A stretch of 64,000 nucleotides of DNA from Herbiconiux sp. Lineage in GTDB: Bacteria; Actinomycetota; Actinomycetes; Actinomycetales; Microbacteriaceae. The DNA is taken from assembly GCF_023264855.1 (NCBI RefSeq), contig NZ_JAHFUW010000018.1, forward strand, positions 1 through 64,000, written 5' to 3'. The stretch's first letter is position 1, and every line of letters begins with the position of its first letter. The position numbers were made by a program, and so were the translations under genes. The notes beneath the pieces are model-generated. The model ran no database searches. It had not been told where the DNA came from and worked only from the letters and a program-made list of their open reading frames with translations. This document shows, in pieces, positions 24,856 to 35,278 of the stretch.

Positions 24856-25833
24856 CTACGCGTCGCCGTCGAACATCGTGGTGACCGAGCCGTCGGAGAA
24901 CACCTCGTGGATCGCGCGGGCGATCAGCGGGGCGATCGGCAGCACGGTGAGGCGATCCCAGTGCTTCTCCGGCGGCAGCGGCAGGGTGTCGGTGACGACG
25001 ACCGAGTCGATGAAGTCGGACTGCAGGATCTCGGTGGCCGGGTCGGAGAACACGGCGTGCGTGGCCGCGACCACGACACCCGTGGCGCCGTTGGCCTTGA
25101 GCGCCTCGGCAGCGGCGACGATCGTGCGGCCGGTGTCGATCAGGTCGTCGACCAGCAGGCAGACGCGGCCGTTCACGTCGCCGACGATCTCGTGCACGCT
25201 CACCTGGTTGGGCACCCGCGGGTCGCGGCGCTTGTGGATGATGGCCAGCGGTACGCCGAGCTTGTCGCTCCAGATGTCGGCCACGCGCACGCGGCCCATG
25301 TCGGGGCTGACGACGGTGAGCGTGGCGGGGTCCAGCGACTTGCGCATGTGCTCGAGCAGCACCGGCATGGCGAAGAGGTGGTCGACCGGGCCGTCGAAGA
25401 AGCCCTGGATCTGCGCGGCGTGCAGGTCGACCGACATGATGCGGTCGGCGCCGGCGGCCTTGAACAGGTCGGCAACCAGGCGGGCCGAGATGGGCTCGCG
25501 GCCGCGGCCCTTCTTGTCCTGCCGGGCGTAGGGGTAGAACGGGGCGACCACGGTGATCCGCTTGGCACTGGCGCGCTTGAGGGCATCGACCATGATCAGC
25601 TGTTCCATCAGCCACTCGTTGATGGGAGCGGTGTGCGACTGGATGACGAACACGTCGCTGCCGCGCACGCTCTCGCCGTAGCGGATGTAGAGCTCGCCGT
25701 TCGCGAAGGTGCGGGCCTCGGTCTCGACGAGTTCTGTGCCGAGCTCGGCCGCGATGTCCTCCGCCAGCTTCAGATGCGCTCGCCCTGAGACGACGACGAG
25801 GCTCTTCTCACCGCTGGCCTTGATTCCGGACAC
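24856..25833 (-). CDS. prs: ribose-phosphate pyrophosphokinase
   Basis: A 325-residue cytosolic enzyme making PRPP from ribose 5-phosphate and ATP. Seen are FANGELYIRYGESVRGSDVF, the flexible-loop segment PYARQDKKGRGREPISARLV (20 residues), VDLHAAQIQGFF and the PRPP loop VCLLVDDLIDTGRT. GTG at 25833 directly follows the glmU TAG, with a GGAG ribosome site inside glmU, so the pair is one operon, a common arrangement. Confidence 0.96.
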   Translation of the reverse strand: MSGIKASGEKSLVVVSGRAHLKLAEDIAAELGTELVETEARTFANGELYIRYGESVRGSDVFVIQSHTAPINEWLMEQLIMVDALKRASAKRITVVAPFYPYARQDKKGRGREPISARLVADLFKAAGADRIMSVDLHAAQIQGFFDGPVDHLFAMPVLLEHMRKSLDPATLTVVSPDMGRVRVADIWSDKLGVPLAIIHKRRDPRVPNQVSVHEIVGDVNGRVCLLVDDLIDTGRTIVAAAEALKANGATGVVVAATHAVFSDPATEILQSDFIDSVVVTDTLPLPPEKHWDRLTVLPIAPLIARAIHEVFSDGSVTTMFDGDA

Positions 25834-27297
25834 CTATTCTCCGATCTCGTCCGGCGCCTGCGCCGAGTGCTGTGCGGACTGCTCCGCCTGGGCCGCCTGC
25901 GCCGCCGCCGATCCGGGCCGATTCTGCTCGACCCAGCCGGCCATGTTCCGCTGGGGAGCCACGTTGATCGCGAGAGCACCAGCGGGAACGTCTTTGCGGA
26001 CGACCGTTCCGGCACCCGTGTAGGCGCCGTCACCAATCCTAACGGGGGCGACGAACACGTTGTGCGATCCGGTGCGCACGTGCGACCCCACAACCGTGCG
26101 GTGCTTGTTCACGCCGTCGTAGTTCGCGGTGATCGTGCCGGCGCCCACGTTCGAGCCCTGGCCGACCTCGGTGTCGCCGATGTAGCTGAGGTGCGGCACC
26201 TTGCTGCCGGGGCCGATGTGCGAGTTCTTCGTCTCGACGAAGGTGCCGATCTTGCCGTCGGCGTCCAGCACGGTGTTGGGCCGCAGGTAGGCGAACGGGC
26301 CCACGGATGCTCCGACGCCGATCACGCTGAGGGTCGCGTCGGTGCGCTTCACGACCGCATCCTCGCCCACCTCGCAGTCCACCAGAGTGGTGTCGGGACC
26401 GACCGTGGCTCCGCGCGCGATGCTGGTGGCGCCCTTGATCTGGGTGCCGGGGAGGATCGTCACGTCTTCGGCGAGGCTCGACTTGAGGTCGATCCAGGTG
26501 GTGGCGGGGTCGACGACGGTGACGCCGTTCAGCTGCCAGCCGCGCACGATCAGCGCGTTGAGCTTGAGGGCCGCCGCCGAGAGCTGGGCGCGGTCGTTGA
26601 CACCGGAGACGAGCCACGGCTCGGCCACGGTGACGGCGGCCACGTCGGATCCGGCGCGGCGCAACAGGCCGATCACGTCGGTGAGGTACTTCTCGCCCTG
26701 GGCGTTCTCGGTGGTGACGCGAGCCAGCTGGTCGCGCAGCTCGTGCACGCCGAACACGTAGACGCCCGCGTTGATCTCGTGCAGGGCCCGCTCGGAGTCG
26801 GTGGCGTCTTTGTGCTCCACGATGCGGTCGAGCATCCCGTCGGCCGTGCGCACGATGCGGCCGTAGCCCGTGGCATCCTCGAGCTCGGCGCTCAGCAGCG
26901 TGGCGGAGGCGGCGGTGGCCCGGTGCTCGGCGATGAGACCGCGCAGGGTGTCGGCATCCAGCAGGGGGACGTCGCCGGAGACGACGAGCACGTCGCCGTC
27001 GAAGTCGTCGGGGAGGCCGGCGACGGCCTGCTCGACGGCGCGGCCGGTGCCCGGCAGGTCGTCCTGATCGACAATGATGCTCGACGGGAAGTGGTCTTCG
27101 ATCACCTCGACCACGCGGTCGCGCTCGTGCCGCACCACGCTCACGGTGTAGGCGGCATCCAGTTCGCCGGCCGTGGCGAGCACGTGGCCGATCAGCGGAA
27201 CGCCCGCGATCTCGTGCAGCAGCTTGGGGGTGGAGGACTTCATCCGGGTGCCCTGGCCTGCGGCCAGGACGATGATCGCGAGCTTCTGGTCAGTCAT
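25834..27297 (-). CDS. glmU: bifunctional UDP-GlcNAc pyrophosphorylase / GlcN-1-P acetyltransferase
   Basis: A 487-residue enzyme making UDP-GlcNAc for peptidoglycan. The N-terminal uridylyltransferase begins IIVLAAGQGTRMKSSTPKLL. The C-terminal half is a left-handed beta-helix acetyltransferase with hexapeptide repeats (GPFAYLRPNTVLDADGKIG, then VPHLSYIGDTEVGQGSNVGA, then ITANYDGVNKHRT). An Ala/Gln-rich tail follows residue ~455. ATG at 27297 has AGAGGAC upstream; the frame extends further but only into the palindrome and tRNA region. Confidence 0.96.
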   Translation of the reverse strand: MTDQKLAIIVLAAGQGTRMKSSTPKLLHEIAGVPLIGHVLATAGELDAAYTVSVVRHERDRVVEVIEDHFPSSIIVDQDDLPGTGRAVEQAVAGLPDDFDGDVLVVSGDVPLLDADTLRGLIAEHRATAASATLLSAELEDATGYGRIVRTADGMLDRIVEHKDATDSERALHEINAGVYVFGVHELRDQLARVTTENAQGEKYLTDVIGLLRRAGSDVAAVTVAEPWLVSGVNDRAQLSAAALKLNALIVRGWQLNGVTVVDPATTWIDLKSSLAEDVTILPGTQIKGATSIARGATVGPDTTLVDCEVGEDAVVKRTDATLSVIGVGASVGPFAYLRPNTVLDADGKIGTFVETKNSHIGPGSKVPHLSYIGDTEVGQGSNVGAGTITANYDGVNKHRTVVGSHVRTGSHNVFVAPVRIGDGAYTGAGTVVRKDVPAGALAINVAPQRNMAGWVEQNRPGSAAAQAAQAEQSAQHSAQAPDEIGE

Positions 27298-27332
27298 GAG
27301 GTCCTCTTCTCGTCCTTCAAGGTCGTGCGCGA

Positions 27333-27420
27333 GCTGTCCGGCCCTCGGATCTTTTGGTTTCCGCCGCCTTGGGCGCAGCCCACCGAAGGCCGAAACCAAA
27401 AGATCCGAGGGCCGGACAGC
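27333..27420. repeat. 88-nt palindrome between tRNA-Gln and glmU
   Basis: The 28 bases at 27333-27360 (starting GCTGTCCGGCCCTCGGATC) are perfectly complementary to 27393-27420. The loop holds a second pairing, TGGGC-GCA-GCCCA. It lies 14 bases beyond the tRNA 3' end and 36 bases before glmU, both leftward. It could terminate the tRNA transcript, but the stem is far longer than normal and no T-run follows. Confidence 0.92.
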
Positions 27421-27434
27421 GACCCACAAGACCG

Positions 27435-27506
27435 CTCCGCCTCCAGGGTTCGAACCTAGACCTAACAGCTCCAAAGGCTGTCGTGCTGCCATTACACCAA
27501 GGCGGA
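27435..27506 (-). tRNA. tRNA-Gln (anticodon TTG)
   Basis: 72 nt on the minus strand. The acceptor stem TCCGCCT pairs perfectly with AGGCGGA; the anticodon loop CTTTGGA carries TTG; the T arm GGTTCGAACC is standard; the discriminator base is G, as for Gln. The 3' CCA is not encoded. It lies upstream of glmU. Confidence 0.96.
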
Positions 27507-27558
27507 TCGCCGGGATGGCTCCCGGCGCAATAGTCCAGTCTGCCAGAGGTTCGGGCAC

Positions 27559-27564
27559 GATAAT
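27559..27564 (+). promoter_or_regulatory. -10 hexamer, leaderless type
   Basis: GATAAT ends 6 bases before the ATG of the MarR-family gene at 27571. Confidence 0.45.
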
Positions 27565-27570
27565 GGAGGG

Positions 27571-28071
27571 ATGAACGTCAGGGACTCCCGCGACACCGTC
27601 GACGAGATCGTCGACGCCTGGGCGCGCGAGCATCCGTCGCTCGACTTCTCGCCGCTGAAGGTTCTGTCGCGGGTCTCCCGCCTCGCGAAGCAGCTCGAGA
27701 AGACGCGTCGGGCCTCCTTCGCCACGGCCGAACTGGAGCCCTGGGAGTTCGACGTGCTGGCCGCGCTGCGCCGCGCGGGAGCGCCGCACGAGCTGAGCCC
27801 GAAGGCACTGCTGGAGCAGACGTACGTCTCCAGCGGCACCATGACCAACCGCATCGACGGCATGGTGCGCCGCGATCTCGTGCAGCGCCGCACCGACCCG
27901 AACGACGGCCGCGGTGTGCTCGTGTCGATGACGGCCTCCGGTCGCGACCGCGTCGACGCCGCGATCTCGCACCTCGTCCAGGCCGAGGCCGAGCTGCTCT
28001 CCGGCCTCTCCCGAGCCGACCAGGAGCGCCTCGCGGCCCTCCTCCGCCGCCTCAGCATCGAAATGGCCTGA
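27571..28071 (+). CDS. MarR-family transcriptional regulator
   Basis: A 166-residue winged-helix protein with an N-terminal helix of the longer MarR type (VDEIVDAWAREHPSLDFSPL). Recognition helix and wing are in YVSSGTMTNRIDGMVRRDLV and RTDPNDGRGVLVSMTASGRD. It stands alone between tRNA-Gln and a convergent ABC-F gene, so no regulated partner is evident. Confidence 0.9.
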   Translation: MNVRDSRDTVDEIVDAWAREHPSLDFSPLKVLSRVSRLAKQLEKTRRASFATAELEPWEFDVLAALRRAGAPHELSPKALLEQTYVSSGTMTNRIDGMVRRDLVQRRTDPNDGRGVLVSMTASGRDRVDAAISHLVQAEAELLSGLSRADQERLAALLRRLSIEMA

Positions 28072-28079
28072 CGGGCCGG

Positions 28080-29945
<1,866 letters not shown>

Positions 29946-30083
29946 CCGTCGAGAGTACAGGGCGCGGATGGGTGGGCCCCGCGCGCTGACCCGGCATGAG
30001 CGCCCCGGACAGCCCCGATCGGCCACGGGTGATTCGGTGGGTGAAGTCGCTGTTTTTACTGAGGTTTTCTCAGGCAGGGTTTT

Positions 30084-30089
30084 TAGGCT
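30084..30089 (+). promoter_or_regulatory. -10 hexamer, leaderless type
   Basis: TAGGCT ends 6 bases before the ATG of the spermidine-synthase-like gene; TGAGGT 18 bases upstream is a weak -35. Confidence 0.5.
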
Positions 30090-30095
30090 GGTGGA

Positions 30096-31019
30096 ATGGA
30101 TGATCGTCTCCCGGGTTTCTCGTTCGCCCTCGCTCACCACGGCGCACGCCTCGCCCTCGTCGACGATGCGACGCTCAGCTACGAGCTGCGGGTGGACGGG
30201 ATACCGCAGTCGCGGGTGTGCCTGACCGATCCGCGTCGCCTCGCCTACCCGTACGTGCGCCAGATCGCGCGGGCCGTGGAGGCCCACGCGCCGGCCGGTC
30301 AGCCGCTGCGCTGCCTGCACCTGGGCGCGGGGGCGCTGACGCTGCCGCGCTACCTCGCCGTGAGCCGTCCTGGGTCGGAACAGCTCGTCGTCGAGAAGGA
30401 GCGGGAGCTCTGCCGCGCGGTGCTGACGGCGCTCCCGCTGCCGCCCGGCAACCGCATCCGGATGCTGTACGGCGAAGCGCGGCGGGTGCTGGAGCGCACG
30501 CAGCGGCGCTCGTTGCTGGCTGCCGGACTCCGGGCTGACGGCACCGGAAGGAGCTCCGTCACCACGAGCGAGAAGCGTGCCGAGCTGGTGGTCGTCGACC
30601 TGTGGGAGGCGGCGCGGATCGACGCCCACGTGGCGAGCGCCGAGTTCTACGCCTCGGTCGCGGCGGTCACCGAGCCCGGCGGCCTGGTGGCGGTGAATCT
30701 GCTCGACGGCGGCGACTTCGACTACCTGCGCGCCCAGGCCGCCACGGTCGCGGCGGTGTTCGCCCATGTGGCGCTGGTGCTCGACGTGTCACCGCGGCTG
30801 CCGGCCCCGCTCGGCAATGCGCTGCTGTTCGCGAGCGACTCCCCCTTGGCGATCACCGCGACCGACGGCGTTCTGCGCGAGGCCGACGCTCCCGATGCCG
30901 AAGGCGATCCGTTCGTCTTGCACGGCGACGACCTGCGCGAATGGTGGGGCGATGCCCGCCCGATGACGGATGCGACCGCCACCGACTCCCCCGCGCTGGA
31001 CGACCCGCGCTTCGCCTGA
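30096..31019 (+). CDS. spermidine-synthase-like methyltransferase-fold protein
   Basis: A 307-residue soluble Rossmann-fold protein. The nucleotide-binding part RCLHLGAGALTLPRYLAVSR, the acidic turn QLVVEKERELC and the AELVVVDLWEAARID strand match spermidine synthase relatives, but the decarboxy-SAM/polyamine residues were not identified, so the reaction is uncertain. Such stand-alone proteins are common in actinobacteria. Starts at a leaderless-type site. Overall fold call is firmer than function. Confidence 0.75.
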   Translation: MDDRLPGFSFALAHHGARLALVDDATLSYELRVDGIPQSRVCLTDPRRLAYPYVRQIARAVEAHAPAGQPLRCLHLGAGALTLPRYLAVSRPGSEQLVVEKERELCRAVLTALPLPPGNRIRMLYGEARRVLERTQRRSLLAAGLRADGTGRSSVTTSEKRAELVVVDLWEAARIDAHVASAEFYASVAAVTEPGGLVAVNLLDGGDFDYLRAQAATVAAVFAHVALVLDVSPRLPAPLGNALLFASDSPLAITATDGVLREADAPDAEGDPFVLHGDDLREWWGDARPMTDATATDSPALDDPRFA

Positions 31020-31023
31020 GAGG

Positions 31024-31653
31024 CTAGCGCGCGAGGATCTTCGTGCGGCTGAGGGCTATCACCACGCAGGCCATCAGGCCGATGAAGCCGGCGATCGCCA
31101 CCACATACACGGCCACGGCGCCGTATCCGCCGGGCTGCGCCGGGTTCAGGAACGGGTACGGGTACCAGCCGACGAGCGGCCCGCGGATCATCGTGTAGAC
31201 CGACCAGGCCAGCGGGAAGGCGATGATCGTCCAGATCGAGGGCCACTTGAGAGCCGACTTGCCGGGCGTGAGGATCCAGACCAGCACGATGTAGATCGGC
31301 GCGATCAGGTGCAGCACCTCGTTCGACCACGGCACGGTGCTGCCCTGATCGAGGGGGATGTTTCGCAGCAGCAGGTTGTACACGACGCCCGTGGTCGCCA
31401 TGTAGGTGACGACCGCCGCGAGCGAGAGGTTGTACCAGGCCGGATCGCGACGACGGGTGAACGAGTAGTAGGCCCCGATCAGCAACGCGACGGCGGCCAG
31501 CGCGTTGGAGAGGATGGTGAAGTAGCTGAAGAAGTTCACCAGGAAGTGCGTCACATCCGGAACCAGCGTGATGCTGTGCACCAGCTGCGCCACGATGGCC
31601 GCGATGATGACACCGGCGGCGATGATGCGGATGACCCCGAACGCTGTGCGCAT
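31024..31653 (-). CDS. Pr6Pr family membrane protein
   Basis: A 209-residue protein with about six transmembrane helices. It shows the family features FLVNFFSYFTILSNALAAV near residue 45, TGVVYNLLLR, NEVLHLIAPIYIVLVWI and the aromatic YPYPFLNPAQPGGYGAVAVY. Pr6Pr proteins are widespread in actinobacteria and related to FAR-17a/AIG1 proteins; their role is unknown. Converges with the spermidine-synthase-like gene. Confidence 0.87.
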   Translation of the reverse strand: MRTAFGVIRIIAAGVIIAAIVAQLVHSITLVPDVTHFLVNFFSYFTILSNALAAVALLIGAYYSFTRRRDPAWYNLSLAAVVTYMATTGVVYNLLLRNIPLDQGSTVPWSNEVLHLIAPIYIVLVWILTPGKSALKWPSIWTIIAFPLAWSVYTMIRGPLVGWYPYPFLNPAQPGGYGAVAVYVVAIAGFIGLMACVVIALSRTKILAR

Positions 31654-31659
31654 GGCGCC

Positions 31660-31665
31660 ACTCTA
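31660..31665 (-). promoter_or_regulatory. -10 hexamer, leaderless type
   Basis: TAGAGT on the minus strand ends 6 bases before the Pr6Pr ATG at 31653. Confidence 0.45.
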
Positions 31666-31720
31666 CCGAGGGCGTGCCCTCTCGACCTGCGGCGCGTCGA
31701 GAGGCCCCCGCTGCGCTGGC

Positions 31721-31726
31721 TAGCAT
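31721..31726 (+). promoter_or_regulatory. -10 hexamer, leaderless type
   Basis: TAGCAT ends 6 bases before the apt ATG at 31733. Confidence 0.5.
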
Positions 31727-31732
31727 GGACGG

Positions 31733-32281
31733 ATGCCCCCCGCACCCGCCGACATCGCCGCCGTCATCCGTTCCGGGATGACCGAGACTCCTGACTTCCC
31801 GAGCCCGGGCATCCTGTTCCGGGATCTCTCGGGCCTGTTCGCCGACGCCGATTCGCTGCGCACTGTCGCCGGCGCCTTGCTCGAAGGACCCGAGGCGATC
31901 GACGCGGTCGTCGGCGTCGAGGCGCGCGGGTTCGTGCTCGGTGCCGCGGCGGCCGTGGCCGGTGGGCTCGGCATGCTCGCGGTCCGCAAGGCGGGCAAGC
32001 TGCCCGGTCGGGTGCTGGCCGAGAGCTACGCGCTGGAATACGGATCGGCGACCCTCGAGGTGCACCCCGACACGATGCCCGCCGGCTCCCGCGTGGTGGT
32101 CGTCGACGACGTGCTCGCCACGGGCGGCACCCTCGCCGCCACGCTGCGTCTGATGGCACGCGCCGGCCTGCAGGTGGCCGGCATCGCGGTGGTGATCGAA
32201 CTCGAAGAACTCGGTGGCCGAGCCGCCCTGGCGGATGCCGGCTTCGCCGCCGTCCCCGTGCGCGCCCTGCTCCCGCTCTGA
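31733..32281 (+). CDS. apt: adenine phosphoribosyltransferase
   Basis: A 182-residue salvage enzyme converting adenine plus PRPP to AMP. It shows TPDFPSPGILFRDLSGLFAD, AVVGVEARGFVLGAAAAVAG, KLPGRVLAESYALEYGSATL (20 residues) and the PRPP-binding VVVVDDVLATGGTLAATLRL. Length is typical. Convergent with ispE. Together with the nucleoside hydrolase system at 33-39 kb it would let the cell reuse imported purines. Confidence 0.95.
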   Translation: MPPAPADIAAVIRSGMTETPDFPSPGILFRDLSGLFADADSLRTVAGALLEGPEAIDAVVGVEARGFVLGAAAAVAGGLGMLAVRKAGKLPGRVLAESYALEYGSATLEVHPDTMPAGSRVVVVDDVLATGGTLAATLRLMARAGLQVAGIAVVIELEELGGRAALADAGFAAVPVRALLPL

Positions 32282-32299
32282 CCTCTCGAGGAAGGCGGA

Positions 32300-33235
32300 T
32301 CAGTCGGAGACGACTCGGGCGCCGGCCACGGGGCCGGTGACACGCACCACGTGGTGGCGCGCGGCGCTGAGGGCGATCTGCAGTTCCAGGGCGTTGTCGA
32401 GGTCGGCCGTCAGGAAGGCGACCGTGGGGCCGGAGCCGGAGACGAGGCCCGCGAGGGCGCCGTTCGCCTCGCCCGTCTCGAGCACGGTGGCAAGGCCCGG
32501 GTGCAGGTGCAGCGACGGGGCCTGAAGGTCGTTGTGCAACGACTCGGCGAGCATGTGGGGGTCGCCGGCTCGGAGGGCCTGCAGCACGTCGGCGTCGACC
32601 ACCGGCTGCCCCTGTGCCGGGAAGATGTCCTGCGCGTGCCGCTCACGATGGCGGTCCAGCTCCTGATAGACGGCAGGCGTCGAGAGTCCGTGCTCGGGCA
32701 GCACGAGCACCCATTGGAAGGTGCCCTTGGCCAGCGCCGGGCTCAGCTGATCGCCGCGGCCCGTCCCGATCGCCGTGCCGCCGGTGAAGGCGAAGGGCAC
32801 GTCGGCACCGAGCTCGGAGGCCAGGGAGATCAGCTCTTCACGGCCGATCTCGGTGCCCCACAGGGTGTCGCAGGCGAGCAGGGTGGCCGCGGCATCCGCC
32901 GATCCGCCGCCCATGCCGCCCGCGATCGGCACGTTCTTCTCGATGCGCAGGTGCACGCCCTCTCGGAATCCCGTGCGGCGCGCCAGCAGCCGGGCCGCAC
33001 GGATGGCGAGGTTCGAGCCGTCGGTCTCCAGGCCCGAGGTGTCGATGTGACCGCCGAACTCCACCGAGAAGTCGCTCGCCGGCGAGGCGTAGACGTCTTC
33101 GTAGAGCGAGACGGCCTGGTAGGCGGTGGCCACGTCGTGGTAGCCGTCGTCCATCACGGCGCCGACCTTGAGGAAGACGTTGATCTTGCCCGGGGCCCGC
33201 ACGTGCACGGACTTCGTGACGCCCCGACTGCTCAT
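32300..33235 (-). CDS. ispE: 4-diphosphocytidyl-2-C-methyl-D-erythritol kinase
   Basis: A 311-residue GHMP kinase of the MEP isoprenoid pathway. [20 protein letters not shown] carries the N-terminal Lys and Asn, [19 protein letters not shown] is the ATP-binding glycine-rich motif, and [13 protein letters not shown] the C-terminal motif 3. In relatives ispE normally follows rsmA directly; here they are 8.5 kb apart with the nucleoside operon and two other genes between. A TAGGTT hexamer 6 bases before the ATG indicates an own promoter. Confidence 0.95.
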   Translation of the reverse strand: MSSRGVTKSVHVRAPGKINVFLKVGAVMDDGYHDVATAYQAVSLYEDVYASPASDFSVEFGGHIDTSGLETDGSNLAIRAARLLARRTGFREGVHLRIEKNVPIAGGMGGGSADAAATLLACDTLWGTEIGREELISLASELGADVPFAFTGGTAIGTGRGDQLSPALAKGTFQWVLVLPEHGLSTPAVYQELDRHRERHAQDIFPAQGQPVVDADVLQALRAGDPHMLAESLHNDLQAPSLHLHPGLATVLETGEANGALAGLVSGSGPTVAFLTADLDNALELQIALSAARHHVVRVTGPVAGARVVSD

Positions 33236-33241
33236 GAAACC

Positions 33242-33247
33242 AACCTA
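33242..33247 (-). promoter_or_regulatory. -10 hexamer, leaderless type
   Basis: TAGGTT on the minus strand ends 6 bases before the ispE ATG at 33235. Confidence 0.45.
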
Positions 33248-33284
33248 TCCCAAGCGGCGGGATGCCCCGTGCACGGGGGTCGGC

Positions 33285-33315
33285 GCCCCGGGCCAGGGCA
33301 TCCGGCACCCGGGGC
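33285..33315 (-). terminator. hairpin after the nucleoside operon
   Basis: GCCCCGGG (33285-33292) pairs perfectly with CCCGGGGC (33308-33315), just beyond the nucleoside hydrolase stop. No T-run, so a GC-hairpin type terminator is proposed. Confidence 0.45.
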
Positions 33316-33323
33316 GGTCGGCG

Positions 33324-34304
33324 TCAGTGGCCCGACAGCACGCGGATGAAATCGGCCAGGAACGCCTGGCGGTCCACATCCAGCACGACGAGCGTGTCGG
33401 GCGCGTCTTCGGTGGGCCAGCTGACGGGCAGCCCTTCCGCGGTCTGCATCAGGTGCGCACGGGTGAAGAAGCCGTCGGTGGTGATGTTAACCGGGCCCGA
33501 CACCGAGGAGGTGATCCACTCGGGCTGCACGAGCAGCGCGGCGGCGAGGCCGTCGTGGGCGGGCGAGACGCGGCGGCCCCAGGCCACCTGGTAGAAGTCC
33601 ATGTAGGCCTCGAGGATCTGCGCCGAGAAGGTGCCCCACTCCGTGCCCGCGCGGTGCAACGCCTGCACGGCCTGCTCGTCGACGATCGTGCCGGCCGTGA
33701 CGTTCACGCCCACCATCACGAGCTGGTTGCGCGGGGCGGCGAACATCCGGGCGGCGGCCACGGAGTCGTTGTGGATGTTGGCGTCGACCATCTGCACGGT
33801 GCCGAGCGGCGGGAACGGGCCCGAGCCGCCCATGATGACCACCGAGCGGTAGAGCGTGAGCAGCTCGGGCTCGATCTCGAGCGCGAGGCCGATGTTGGTG
33901 AGCGGGCCGACCGGCAGCAGGTCGTAGTAGCCGGGGCGCGAGCGGCCGAGTTCGACCAGCAGTTCAGCCGAGCTGAGCGGCGAGAGGTTCTTCGGCACGA
34001 TCGGCTCCGACCACAGGTCTCCGAGGCCGTCGTGGCCGTGCACGTGCGAGGCGATCCGCGCCTCGCCCTCGATCGGTCCGGCGGCGCCCTTGGCCACGAG
34101 GGTGTCGTCAAGCCCCGCCACCTTCAGCACGCGCGCGATGTTGGTGAGTGCGGCCTCCACCGGGGTGTTGCCGTAGACGCTCGTGATGGCCGAGATCTCG
34201 ACGTCGTCGCGGCCCGCCAGATAGAGCAGCGCGAGGGCGTCGTCGATGCCCGTGTCGGTGTCGAGCACGATGTGGCGGGTCTCGCGGGGAGCGATGTCGG
34301 TCAT
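33324..34304 (-). CDS. inosine-uridine-preferring nucleoside hydrolase family protein
   Basis: A 326-residue cytosolic enzyme releasing base from ribonucleosides. The Ca-binding DTDTGIDDALALLYL motif is at residues about 15-29. SVYGNTPVEAALTNIARVLK, DLLPVGPLTNIGLALEIEPE, VVIMGGSG and EWITSSVSGPVNITTDG follow the IunH pattern, including the active-site Asn and His region. It is the last gene after the two nucleoside permeases, so imported nucleosides would be split directly. Confidence 0.94.
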   Translation of the reverse strand: MTDIAPRETRHIVLDTDTGIDDALALLYLAGRDDVEISAITSVYGNTPVEAALTNIARVLKVAGLDDTLVAKGAAGPIEGEARIASHVHGHDGLGDLWSEPIVPKNLSPLSSAELLVELGRSRPGYYDLLPVGPLTNIGLALEIEPELLTLYRSVVIMGGSGPFPPLGTVQMVDANIHNDSVAAARMFAAPRNQLVMVGVNVTAGTIVDEQAVQALHRAGTEWGTFSAQILEAYMDFYQVAWGRRVSPAHDGLAAALLVQPEWITSSVSGPVNITTDGFFTRAHLMQTAEGLPVSWPTEDAPDTLVVLDVDRQAFLADFIRVLSGH

Positions 34305-34378
34305 CGGGTGAGCCTTTCGGAAGGAGCCGGAGATCGGAGAGGTCGGTTACAGGTCTAGCGGATTCGCGACCGTGCGGG

Positions 34379-35278
34379 TCACGCCACGGTCTGGCGGCGG
34401 CGCGCGAAACGCACCCGGGTGAGCACGAGCACGAGCAGCGTGATGGCGTAGGGCGCGGCATCCGTCAGCTGCTGCGGAGCGCCGATGCCCTGCAGCCGGA
34501 AGCCGAGCGCCTCGGCCGCGCCGAAGCCGAGGCACGCCAACGGCAGCCACAGCGGGCGGCCCGCCACCAGCATCACGGCGGCCACGGCGATCCAGCCGCG
34601 GCCCGCGGTCATGTTCTCGGTGAACACGGTCACGTTGCCGAGGGCCAGCTGCGCTCCGGCGATGCCGCAGAGGGCGCCGGCGGCGATCGTGGTCCAGCTC
34701 TGGTAGCTCGCGACGTTCACGCCCAGGCTGGCGGCGGCATCCGGATGCTCGCCCACCCCGCGCAGGCGAAGACCGGCCGGTGTCGTCTTCAGCCACACCC
34801 CCACGGCCACGATCACCACGAAGGCGAGCGGCACGAGGGCTGTCTGCCCGGCGAAGACCGGGCCGATCACCGGCACGTCGGCGAGGAACGCCATCTTCGG
34901 CAGCCCCTGCAACCCGGTGGGCGAGAACGATCCCGAGACGTCGAACAGCACGCGCAGCAGAAAGCCGGTGAGGCCGATCGCGAGCAGGTTGGTGCCGATG
35001 GCGATGATGATCGGATCGGCCTTCCAGCGCGCCGCGCCGATCGCGAGGATGACCGCGAACAGCGCGGTGCTGATGACGGCGGTGAGCACCCCGCCCCAGG
35101 CGCTGCCGGTGTAGTAGCTGCCGGCGACCGCGGCGAACGCGCCCCACAGCATCTGGCCCTCGAGGGCGATGTTGAACACGCCCACCTGCGCCGAGATGGC
35201 GCCGGCCAGGGCGGCGTAGAGGATGGGCGTGGCCGCGAGCAGCACGGCCGCGATGAAGCCGAGTTCGAAGACGTGCAT
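34379..35278 (-). CDS. nucleoside-type ABC permease (YufQ/NupQ-like)
   Basis: A 299-residue permease with about eight hydrophobic segments. LLAATPILYAALAGAISAQV, GVFNIALEGQMLWGAFAAVA and LRLRGVGEHPDAAASLGVNV are typical of the BMP/ribose-like permease pair. ATG at 35278 overlaps the stop of the partner permease by one base. Part of the five-gene nucleoside operon. Confidence 0.92.
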   Translation of the reverse strand: MHVFELGFIAAVLLAATPILYAALAGAISAQVGVFNIALEGQMLWGAFAAVAGSYYTGSAWGGVLTAVISTALFAVILAIGAARWKADPIIIAIGTNLLAIGLTGFLLRVLFDVSGSFSPTGLQGLPKMAFLADVPVIGPVFAGQTALVPLAFVVIVAVGVWLKTTPAGLRLRGVGEHPDAAASLGVNVASYQSWTTIAAGALCGIAGAQLALGNVTVFTENMTAGRGWIAVAAVMLVAGRPLWLPLACLGFGAAEALGFRLQGIGAPQQLTDAAPYAITLLVLVLTRVRFARRRQTVA

